This document shows, piece by piece, positions 7,660 to 14,202 of a stretch of DNA of 23,737 nucleotides. The DNA comes from Pseudomonadota bacterium. Lineage in GTDB: Bacteria; SAR324; XYD2-FULL-50-16; JAHJRI01. The DNA lies in NCBI GenBank assembly GCA_022360105.1, contig JAKSDL010000744.1, positions 1-23,737 of the forward strand. Reading direction: 5' to 3'. Made by a program: the position numbers and the translations under genes. Numbering within the stretch: position 1 is the first letter of the stretch; each line of letters starts with the position of its first letter. The notes under the pieces were generated by a model. That model saw only the letters and a list, made by a program, of their open reading frames with translations, did no database searches and was not told the origin of the DNA.

Positions 7660-9795
7660 ATGGATGATTTAGAACTGTTGCACAATATTGGAAACATTAT
7701 TCTGGATACTGAAACGTATGACAAGGCTTTACAAAGCATTGTCTCACACTTGAACCAGTTTCTGGAAAGCGATGCCTGTTCTATTTATTTATTCAACCAT
7801 AACAGGGATCAACTGGTCTTAATGGCAACCCAGGGATTGCATCATGATGCCATAGGCAAAGTAAATATGAAACCATCGGAAGGATTGACCGGTCAAGCGT
7901 TCACAGGAGGGAACTACCTGTTTATAAGGGATGCATCCCATCATCCGAAATACAAATATTTTCCGGGTATCGGCGAAGAGCCGTTTAATACCTTTATTGG
8001 TATTCCCTTAAAAGACAAAAAATCCTTTCATGGTGTGTTGGTTTTCCAGTTTGTTGAAAACAAGGAAAACACCCCAATGCTGGAGAAATTACTGGTTACG
8101 GTCGCATCTATCGTTTCGGGGATGGTGCTTAAGTTTAATATCGCCGAGATCTACGAAGAATCAGAACAGATTCAGCAATCCAAGGACCTTGTGTTTATCG
8201 GCATGCCTCTTTCCAACGGTATTGCGATTGGTACACCGGTTCATATGATTTATCATTATATCGAGAGCTGCCAGAAAAAATTTGATCCCAAAGAAGAAAT
8301 AAACAAGCTGGAAAAAGCATTTGAACTTACCAGGGCGGAACTGGTGCGCTTAATTGAACAGATAAGCTCGTCCGATGAACATATCAATATCGATATCTTC
8401 CAGGGTCATCTGCTTATGCTGCAAGACCCCTCGTACAAAAAGGAGATGCTGCATCACATTGGCAAGTTCAACAAAGGGGCGGCCTTCAGTATCCGCTATG
8501 TTTCCAATAAATATATCAGAAAGTTCAAGGCAATTCCGGATGGGTATTTGAGAGAGCGAGCATCGGATATCGATGATATCTGCCTTAGATTGCTTTCCAA
8601 CCTGGGAGCCCTGCATAAAACTGCGGAATTGGAGGAAAATAGTGTTATCATTGCCGACAGGCTGACTCCCGGTGAGACCGCTTCACTGGACCTGGAAAAA
8701 GTCATCGGCTTTGTAACCCAAAAAGACGGTCCTTCATCACACACGGCGATTTTGGCCAGAAACCGGCAAATACCTGCTGTAAGCGGTATTGAATATCTGC
8801 TTAAAATGACGGAATTTGCAGATACCATTATCATTGATGGGTTTAAGGGTAAGATCATCATCAATCCGTCAAAGACCACAATCGATGAATACAGGCTGAA
8901 ACAGGTCGCTTTAAAGCGACAGAAATCGGAAACAAAAAGAGATAAAATTGATGATACCCTAATCAGGCAAAACGGCATTACGCTATACAGCAATGTCTCC
9001 AGTACTCTCGATGCAGCGAAATCGGCAGCTCTGAATGCTGATGGTATCGGACTTGTGCGCACAGAAATATTTTATCTGCAAAAAAAGGGGGACTTTAACT
9101 ACCAGACCCAAATGGAGTTATATGGAGAAATCCTGAATAATTTTCCTGAAAAACCGGTGATCTTCAGATTGCTGGATTTGGGTGCCGACAAACGTCTTCG
9201 CAGTGATATCGCGGAAGACAATCCGGCCTTGGGATTACGTGGGATTCGTCTGCTGTTAAAAGAAACAGAATTATTTAAAGAGCAGGTGAAAGCCTTGCTG
9301 AACGTGTCAAAAAATGGACAGATCAAACTCATGGTGCCGTTTATCACTGAAACAAGAGAATTTGTTGATGCTAAAGAGATCATTGCATCCGTTGCGGAGG
9401 AGATTGGGGTGCCGTTACCACCCATCGGGGCCATGATTGAGATTCCTTCGGCGGTTTTTATATTGGAAGAGTTATTGGATAAAGCTGACTTCTTCAGTAT
9501 AGGTACCAATGACCTCTTCCAATATTTTTGCGCGGTTGACCGCAACAATTCCCATGTCAGCTATCGATATAATCCTGACGCACAATCGTTTATCAGCTTG
9601 TTGGATTTGATATTCCAGAAAACAAAAAACAGTGGGAAAATAGTTGAAATCTGCGGGGAGATCGCTGCTGATCCGACAATACTTTCTATTTTACTCCATA
9701 TCGGTTACAAACATTTCAGCATCAATCCGTATTCATTGAACAACGTTCGGGAAAATCTCGCTGAACGTCTTGAGTCGGCTTCGTACAGCATGTGA
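7660..9795 (+). CDS. ptsP: PTS enzyme I, nitrogen-type, with GAF domain
   Basis: Takes phosphate from phosphoenolpyruvate and passes it to an HPr-like protein, mainly for regulation. The 711 residues split into a GAF domain (about 1-165), the enzyme I N-terminal domain and a PEP-binding TIM barrel. The phosphorylated histidine is His361 in DGPSSHTAILAR. The barrel shows DGIGLVRTE, the substrate segment FFSIGTNDLFQY and the catalytic Cys in EICGE. Together these indicate an active enzyme. The GAF domain makes it PtsP rather than PtsI; in enterobacteria it senses glutamine. No HPr, EIIA-Ntr or sugar PTS gene is in the window. ATG 7660 lacks an obvious Shine-Dalgarno. A 12-bp palindrome GCTGATATCAGC lies upstream at 7528-7539. 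Confidence 0.93.
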   Translation: MDDLELLHNIGNIILDTETYDKALQSIVSHLNQFLESDACSIYLFNHNRDQLVLMATQGLHHDAIGKVNMKPSEGLTGQAFTGGNYLFIRDASHHPKYKYFPGIGEEPFNTFIGIPLKDKKSFHGVLVFQFVENKENTPMLEKLLVTVASIVSGMVLKFNIAEIYEESEQIQQSKDLVFIGMPLSNGIAIGTPVHMIYHYIESCQKKFDPKEEINKLEKAFELTRAELVRLIEQISSSDEHINIDIFQGHLLMLQDPSYKKEMLHHIGKFNKGAAFSIRYVSNKYIRKFKAIPDGYLRERASDIDDICLRLLSNLGALHKTAELEENSVIIADRLTPGETASLDLEKVIGFVTQKDGPSSHTAILARNRQIPAVSGIEYLLKMTEFADTIIIDGFKGKIIINPSKTTIDEYRLKQVALKRQKSETKRDKIDDTLIRQNGITLYSNVSSTLDAAKSAALNADGIGLVRTEIFYLQKKGDFNYQTQMELYGEILNNFPEKPVIFRLLDLGADKRLRSDIAEDNPALGLRGIRLLLKETELFKEQVKALLNVSKNGQIKLMVPFITETREFVDAKEIIASVAEEIGVPLPPIGAMIEIPSAVFILEELLDKADFFSIGTNDLFQYFCAVDRNNSHVSYRYNPDAQSFISLLDLIFQKTKNSGKIVEICGEIAADPTILSILLHIGYKHFSINPYSLNNVRENLAERLESASYSM

Positions 9796-9807
9796 TACAA
9801 TCACTTA

Positions 9808-9830
9808 TGTCTCATTCTACCTTTGAGACA
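9808..9830. promoter_or_regulatory. GAGACA dyad after ptsP
   Basis: TGTCTCA and TGAGACA are perfect 7-bp arms with a 9-base centre, 12 bases past the ptsP stop. No T-run follows. The same half-site builds the dyad at 22077-22094 upstream of sufB, with a different spacing. It could be a weak terminator or a binding site. Confidence 0.35.
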
Positions 9831-9982
9831 GATATAGTCGGGCAATAACTTAAAGACCGTTGTTTTATTGGTTGGCAGGTTCATAGTGAATAAGCAGAAT
9901 GAGTTGAATGGTTTGTTAAAGAAAGGCTTAAGCCCTGTTGGAACGGACAAAAGAAGCTTTTTAACCGTTGGCTTAGGTTAGA

Positions 9983-10000
9983 TTGGCACATAGATTGAAG
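9983..10000 (+). promoter_or_regulatory. Sigma-54-like site before the thioesterase operon
   Basis: The site reads TTGGCACATAGATTGAAG: a perfect TTGGCAC -24 half, and TTGA where TTGC is expected at -12. The offset is right. A start near 10010 would leave a leader of about 195 bases. One conserved base is wrong, so this is a weak candidate. Confidence 0.3.
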
Positions 10001-10168
10001 ATGGCAAAAACAGGAAGGAGTTAACCGGGTTAGAAGGATATCTATAAAACTCAGTGTAATCGCTGCTAATAGGCAAACGGTCCGTGCGGATGTTCTTTTT
10101 GCATCGGAATCGTATTCCTTTTTGCAATTTTTTTTGAGGCTGATAAAAGTTTATCGGCTGTTTAATCA

Positions 10169-10189
10169 CCGGCAAAAGGATATTGCCGG
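10169..10189 (+). promoter_or_regulatory. Leader hairpin at the thioesterase ribosome binding site
   Basis: CCGGCAA and TTGCCGG pair perfectly over 7 bp around the loop AAGGATA. The stem ends only a few bases before the ribosome binding site AAAGGA (10195-10200) and the ATG at 10205. The loop itself carries AAGGA, a second Shine-Dalgarno-like sequence. An effect on translation start is possible but inferred. Confidence 0.4.
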
Positions 10190-10204
10190 AAATAAAGGAT
10201 TACC

Positions 10205-10711
10205 ATGGAAGGAAGAAAAGTCAAAGACAGTTCAACGATATTGTCACAAGTCATGCAACCTCAAGATGCAAACATTGCGGGAAATGTTCACGGTGGTGTT
10301 ATCATGAAGCTAATCGACAATGCCGCCGGAGTGACCTGTGTCAAACATGCCAAAACCAATGTGGTAACAGCTTCAATTGACCGGCTTAGTTTTCATCATC
10401 CCGTATTTGTGGGAGACTTGATGTCACTTAGGGCCAGCTTGAATATGGTCGGCAAATCGTCCATGGAAGTTGGGGTGCGGGTGGAAACAGAAAATGTGTT
10501 GACCGGAATAACCAAGCACATTGCTTCGGCATATCTCACTTTCGTGGCGTTGGATGCCAACGGCAAACCAACAAACGTACCTCCCCTGGTTTTTGAATCG
10601 GACGAGGAAAAACGAAGAAACGAAGAAGCTAACGATCGAAGGAGAATCCGGGTTCTGGAAAGAATCAAGGAGGAGGAACATCAAAAAGTCCAAACAACGG
10701 AAAAAAACTAA
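10205..10711 (+). CDS. Acyl-CoA thioesterase, hotdog fold
   Basis: Predicted to hydrolyse acyl-CoA thioesters, in the YciA/BACH-like group of cytoplasmic hotdog enzymes. The core is residues 10-125, with the signature GNVHGGVIMKLIDNAAG, where the His and the Asp on the central helix shape the active site. FHHPVFVGDL and AYLTFVALD follow. After the fold comes a highly charged tail (about 130-168) rich in Glu, Lys and Arg, typical of some members and probably helical. ATG 10205 has AAAGGA nearby. It is the first gene of a likely three-gene operon, with 26 bases to the rhodanese-ferritin gene. The natural acyl substrate cannot be told from sequence. Confidence 0.88.
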   Translation: MEGRKVKDSSTILSQVMQPQDANIAGNVHGGVIMKLIDNAAGVTCVKHAKTNVVTASIDRLSFHHPVFVGDLMSLRASLNMVGKSSMEVGVRVETENVLTGITKHIASAYLTFVALDANGKPTNVPPLVFESDEEKRRNEEANDRRRIRVLERIKEEEHQKVQTTEKN

Positions 10712-10737
10712 CTATTTGATTTTATAACAGTAAAAAT

Positions 10738-11583
10738 ATGAAATGGTCAAAAGTAGTAACCAAGGTTGAAAGTATCGATGTAGATACTTTTAAAACAATG
10801 TTGGCGGAGAGTTCAGCCGGAAGTTATGTGCTGATCGATGTGCGTCAGCCTGCGGAATATGCCAAAAGTCACATTCCAGGCGCTGTTTCCATGCCAATGA
10901 ATGATCTGATAGAAGGAAACGTTACGTTACCCGACCCAAAACCCATTATTGTTTACAGCAGGCAGGGGGGACGGAGCAAGGCCGCCGTACAATGGTTTGT
11001 TTCCCAGGATTTTGAAGATGTTAAAGAAATAGAAGGTGGATTTGATTCCTGGACAGGGAATCGTGCTTCGGGTCAGTTTGATTTGAATATTGGCATTATC
11101 AGGCAGGATGTTGAATTTCCGGATGCCGTTAGTATGGCATATGCCATGGAAGAAGGTCTGCGCCAGTTTTATTTGGAAATCGCCAGAGAAACTGTCGATG
11201 AAACCTATAAAAAGCTGTATCGTAAACTTGCGTCTTTCGAAGTAGAACATAAACAGGCATTGGCCGACTCATACTCTATTGCCAGTGGCAAGGAACTGAT
11301 CGAAAAAGAGTTGCAGGAAAAGCAGGTGCAGTTATTGGAAGGTGGCGGGTATGCCGATGAAACCCTGATTAAAACCCTGGCAAACACGGACAGTCCTTAT
11401 GAGGTATTTAGCCTGGCAATTGCGTTTGAAACCCAGGCATTTGATTTCTATCTGCGACTGTCGCAGTATGCTACCGATCCTGAGGCAAAGAAGTTTTTCC
11501 TGGAAATGGCGGATGCCGAAAAGGAGCACCTGGCTTTCGTTACCAAGGAAATGGACAAGTATTTAGATCAACACCAACCGTAA
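10738..11583 (+). CDS. Rhodanese-ferritin fusion protein (rubrerythrin-like)
   Basis: A two-domain cytoplasmic protein of 281 residues. Residues 12-110 are a single-domain rhodanese fold with LIDVRQPAEY and the loop YSRQGGRS. The persulfide-carrying Cys of that loop is Ser74 here (codon AGC at 10957-10959), so sulfur transfer is not expected. Residues 125-280 are a ferritin-like four-helix bundle with two E...ExxH half-sites: Glu in AMEEGLRQFY with FEVEH, and Glu in AFETQAFDFY with AEKEH. The di-iron site therefore looks complete, suggesting peroxide or iron handling. It sits 26 bases after the thioesterase and 7 before the next gene, with no clear Shine-Dalgarno. The substrate and purpose of the inactive-looking rhodanese are unknown. 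Confidence 0.88.
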   Translation: MKWSKVVTKVESIDVDTFKTMLAESSAGSYVLIDVRQPAEYAKSHIPGAVSMPMNDLIEGNVTLPDPKPIIVYSRQGGRSKAAVQWFVSQDFEDVKEIEGGFDSWTGNRASGQFDLNIGIIRQDVEFPDAVSMAYAMEEGLRQFYLEIARETVDETYKKLYRKLASFEVEHKQALADSYSIASGKELIEKELQEKQVQLLEGGGYADETLIKTLANTDSPYEVFSLAIAFETQAFDFYLRLSQYATDPEAKKFFLEMADAEKEHLAFVTKEMDKYLDQHQP

Positions 11584-11590
11584 AATACCT

Positions 11591-12259
11591 ATGAATTTTC
11601 AAAACATACTCGATAAACTGGAATTACCGTCCGACATCTCTGAAAAAGTTACCAATCCAAGTTTGAGTTGGGAAAAGCAGTCTGCCGGTTATGATATATT
11701 CACATTTCATAATAGTGACAACAAACCTGTAACAATCGGTGATGACGCTGATTATCTGAAACTTTTCATGGCTGTTGCGGAGCGGATTTTTCAGAAAACC
11801 AGGGAAAAAAACGACACGTATTTATGTGCCTGCGGCCTGGGAGGGGAACAACTATTTGTTAAAAAATACGAGGAGCCTGAAAAGGAACAGTTTAAATACT
11901 CCTATATTGCAATTTCCAATAGTTTGAAGAAATTACCGGAGAAGGATCAGCCCCTCCAGCTTAATTTTTTTGCTGAACTCACCTTTCAAGATGCTGATGA
12001 TCCCGGTTTTGAAAAGGAATCACAAAAAGTGGCGAAAATCCTGAAAGGCGAAAACAAGGACGACTGGCAGGTTATTGTCGAGAATAAATTCAATTTTTTA
12101 AAGACCGATATGTACATTTTCACCCTGCTCAGACTTTACTCCTGGGGGTTTCAAGCAGTAAAACCAGGCGATGAAATCGATCCAAAGCAATCCATGGTGC
12201 GACCTGTGAAGCCCAAACCAAGGGGCGCAATTCGAACAAAACGGAGCAATCAAAACTGA
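11591..12259 (+). CDS. Protein of unknown function
   Basis: I do not recognise this 222-residue family. It is soluble in appearance: no signal peptide and no membrane segment. The body is acidic and rich in aromatic residues, with a short CACGLGGEQLF stretch (two Cys two apart), while the last 25 residues are strongly basic (KPKPRGAIRTKR). ATG 11591 is 7 bases after the rhodanese-ferritin stop, with no Shine-Dalgarno, which supports coupled translation as the last gene of that operon. Codon use looks like its neighbours. Its being a real gene is likely from length, position and composition; its function stays open. Confidence 0.8.
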   Translation: MNFQNILDKLELPSDISEKVTNPSLSWEKQSAGYDIFTFHNSDNKPVTIGDDADYLKLFMAVAERIFQKTREKNDTYLCACGLGGEQLFVKKYEEPEKEQFKYSYIAISNSLKKLPEKDQPLQLNFFAELTFQDADDPGFEKESQKVAKILKGENKDDWQVIVENKFNFLKTDMYIFTLLRLYSWGFQAVKPGDEIDPKQSMVRPVKPKPRGAIRTKRSNQN

Positions 12260-12438
12260 CCCCACAACATTGTAGCAACAACCGGAGACTGAATTGCTTT
12301 TCTCTGTTCTCTTCACCTTGAATAATTGTTCCGCAAACCAATGACTGATAGCCGATAACCGATAATGCGGGTGAAACTGGGATAAAAGTCCGTATCTGCG
12401 AACTAAAACCGACCGATTAAAACCTTAAAATCTGTGTC

Positions 12439-12467
12439 TTTAAGTTGCTTGGAAAATAGTGTATACT
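12439..12467 (+). promoter_or_regulatory. Possible sigma-70 promoter for the DHH gene
   Basis: TATACT (12462-12467) matches five of six -10 positions. A weak -35, TTTAAG (12439-12444), lies 17 bases upstream. Transcription from about 12474 would give a leader of about 110 bases containing three hairpins. Confidence 0.35.
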
Positions 12468-12476
12468 CTAGGGTAA

Positions 12477-12562
12477 AACCACTTTTGGTTGAGGACGATT
12501 TAAGACCGGCCTGAAAAGGGCGGGTTTTAAAGATCTCAGTAAGTATTGGAAATTCAATTCCA
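12477..12562 (+). promoter_or_regulatory. Structured leader of the DHH gene
   Basis: Three consecutive hairpins can be drawn. The first is AACCA/TGGTT (12477-12490). The second is a long one (12499-12531) in which TTTAAGACC pairs with GGTTTTAAA and GCC/GGGC continues the stem, with a TGAAAA loop. The third is TGGAA/TTCCA (12547-12562). I do not recognise a riboswitch class. The ribosome binding site AGGGAAG follows, outside the stems. Confidence 0.35.
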
Positions 12563-12585
12563 GTCTTAAAAGGGAAGCTTAGAGT

Positions 12586-13887
12586 ATGAAGGTGATTTTT
12601 GGTCATTCCAATATGGACCTGGACTGTTTTGGGTCCATCGCTTTGATTAAGTATCTTTATCCGGATTATCAGTTAGTTCAAAGCAATCTGATCCATCCCG
12701 CGGCAAGAAACCTCTACAATCTTTACCAGAACCGATTCGAGTTTATAAACGCCAAAGAGCTGGCTAATCAGACCGTTGAAAAGATTATTGTGGTGGATAC
12801 CCGATCCAAAGGACGGGTAAAGGAGTTTTTTAAACACCTGGATGGGTTCGATGGCGAAATTGACGTGTTTGATCATCATCCTTCGGGTCATGACGATATT
12901 GAAGGAGCGACGATCCATTATGGCCATTATGGTTCCAATTCCACGTTTATCGGCCTTGAACTGATGAAGCAAGGTGTTAAGGTGGAACCTGAAGATGCTA
13001 CAATCGGGCTGACAGGTATTTACGCCGACACCGGATGCTTTCAGCACGACAATGTTACCAGTGAAGACCTGGAAGTTGCCTCGTATCTCCTTAAAAACGG
13101 GGCTTCTGTTACTCTTGCCAAAAAATTTCTGGAAACTCTCAGTGACAGGCAGCAAATTACGCTGTTCAGAGATGTCATGAATCGAGTGACACACAAAGAC
13201 ATCAACGGACATTCCCTGATTCTGGCTTATGTTGAGCTGCAAAACCAGGTTGGCGGTCTGGCTGAGGTGATTGAAAAAGTCTTTGATGTGGAAAAAACAG
13301 AGGCAATCTTTTGTGTGTTCTATTTCACTCACAACAACGATAGTCTTGTCATTGCCAGAAGTGCAAAAGACACCATTCGCCTGGATACCATTCTCCAGCA
13401 TTTTGGTGGTGGCGGTCATATCAGGGCTGCTTCGGCGCTGATAAAAAACAAATCGGGCATGATGGTATTTGCCGAATTGGAAGAGTACCTGAAAAAGGAA
13501 CTTCAACCTGCGGTCAAAGCCGAACAGATCATGATCACAGATGTCAGTGTAATCAGGGATTCCATGAGTTTAAAAGAAGCTTCCATGCTTCTGGAGCAAT
13601 GCAATCACACCGGGGCACCTGTCTTAAGCCAACGAGGTGAGTTGGTCGGCTTTCTGACTCTGCGTGATATCATGAAGGGCAGAAAAAACGATCAGATGAA
13701 TTCGTCGGTCAAAGGCTATATGTCAGCTAAAGTCGTATCTGCAACAAAAGATGTGACCTTCAGGGAAATTGAAGAATTGCTGTTCAAAAACAATATCGGT
13801 CACCTTCCCATTGTACAGGGGAAAAGCCTGTTGGGCATTATTACCAGGACAGATTACCTTCAGTTTATGAGCAAGCAGAATCGTTAA
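12586..13887 (+). CDS. DHH/DHHA1 phosphoesterase with tandem CBS domains
   Basis: A 433-residue protein of the DHH phosphoesterase superfamily (RecJ/NrnA type), predicted to hydrolyse phosphodiesters of short oligonucleotides or small nucleotides with Mn. Metal motifs: FGHSNMDLD (His7, Asp11, Asp13), VVDTR (Asp71), DHH at 96-98 and YADTG (Asp148). The DHHA1 domain shows FGGGGHIRAA (273-282). Two CBS domains fill about 315-430 and likely bind an adenine nucleotide as a control signal. In many bacteria this DHH-CBS array is followed by a tRNA nucleotidyltransferase domain, giving about 880 residues. Here a stop ends the protein after the CBS pair and no polymerase remnant follows. ATG 12586 has AGGGAAG upstream. 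The precise substrate is uncertain. Confidence 0.88.
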   Translation: MKVIFGHSNMDLDCFGSIALIKYLYPDYQLVQSNLIHPAARNLYNLYQNRFEFINAKELANQTVEKIIVVDTRSKGRVKEFFKHLDGFDGEIDVFDHHPSGHDDIEGATIHYGHYGSNSTFIGLELMKQGVKVEPEDATIGLTGIYADTGCFQHDNVTSEDLEVASYLLKNGASVTLAKKFLETLSDRQQITLFRDVMNRVTHKDINGHSLILAYVELQNQVGGLAEVIEKVFDVEKTEAIFCVFYFTHNNDSLVIARSAKDTIRLDTILQHFGGGGHIRAASALIKNKSGMMVFAELEEYLKKELQPAVKAEQIMITDVSVIRDSMSLKEASMLLEQCNHTGAPVLSQRGELVGFLTLRDIMKGRKNDQMNSSVKGYMSAKVVSATKDVTFREIEELLFKNNIGHLPIVQGKSLLGIITRTDYLQFMSKQNR

Positions 13888-13968
13888 CGGTTTCAAAGAA
13901 CCCCATCATCGTTCTTCCCTAAGCTGTTTTTTTATAATTAATAAAAATATCCAAATTTCTGCCCTGGT

Positions 13969-13986
13969 TTGGCACGAATATTCCAG
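13969..13986 (+). promoter_or_regulatory. Sigma-54-like promoter site before mutY
   Basis: The site reads TTGGCACGAATATTCCAG. The -24 half TTGGCACG is perfect; the -12 half is TTCCA instead of TTGCA. It is a near copy of the TTTCAG variants at 119, 18061 and 22511. A start near 13997 would leave about 205 bases before mutY, including the structured element. Confidence 0.4.
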
Positions 13987-14064
13987 GTAATATCACCGGA
14001 TCAAGTATAAAAGTTTTTTTGGTTTCTTTTATGCCGGTCCGTGCACAGATAGCCATTTTGGAAT

Positions 14065-14160
14065 AGCTGGGGTTCTTGGCGTAATGCGCCCTTCGCCCAA
14101 CCTTCCTCCCACAAACGCATTACAACCGTTTGACTTGTCAAATGGTGGGGAATCCCAGCT
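14065..14160. repeat. REP-like structured palindromic element
   Basis: Outer arms AGCTGGGGTTC (14065-14075) and GAATCCCAGCT (14150-14160) pair at 10 of 11 positions. Inside are GTAATGCG (14081-14088) / CGCATTAC (14116-14123) and TTTGAC / GTCAAA (14129-14142), giving a three-way-junction shape. The minus-strand core GGTTGGGCGAAGGGCGCATT resembles REP-type intergenic palindromes of proteobacteria. A repeat or a leader RNA structure for mutY are both possible. Confidence 0.45.
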
Positions 14161-14202
14161 TGACCTTCCATCCAAACATTCAGATTGCTTAATTTGTTGA
14201 AT

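Larger units (their letters stand above)
9796..10204. other. Gap between ptsP and the thioesterase operon
   Basis: No gene is visible in these 409 bases. The gap holds the GAGACA dyad at 9808-9830, a GGCTTAAGCC palindrome at 9925-9934, a sigma-54-like site at 9983-10000, and a hairpin at 10169-10189 next to the thioesterase ribosome binding site. One seven-codon reading frame at 10001 with no clear signal is not called. Confidence 0.5.
12260..12585. other. Gap before the DHH gene
   Basis: No gene is visible in these 326 bases. The first part carries a copy of the GGCTATCGGTTATC-type repeat on the minus strand (12344-12364), inside nested arms TTCACC (12312-12317) / GGTGAA (12370-12375) and CCGCA (12331-12335) / TGCGG (12366-12370). 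The second part holds the promoter candidate and the structured leader described separately. Confidence 0.45.
13888..14202. other. Gap between the DHH gene and mutY
   Basis: No gene is supported in these 315 bases. A weak terminator candidate lies at 13896-13932: AAGAAC/GTTCTT, with a T7 run ten bases after the stem. A sigma-54-like site follows at 13969-13986, and a palindromic structured element at 14065-14160. A 70-codon minus-strand frame here looks like a by-product of that element. Confidence 0.45.

Noticed and set aside
9995..10024. Tiny seven-codon frame and GGAAGGAG sequence in the gap after ptsP
   Set aside because: The Shine-Dalgarno-like sequence is not followed by a start codon at usable distance and the frame is too short to support.
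12673..13506. 277-codon minus-strand frame inside the DHH gene
   Set aside because: It is opposite to intact DHH and DHHA1 motifs. Length comes from codon bias on the other strand.
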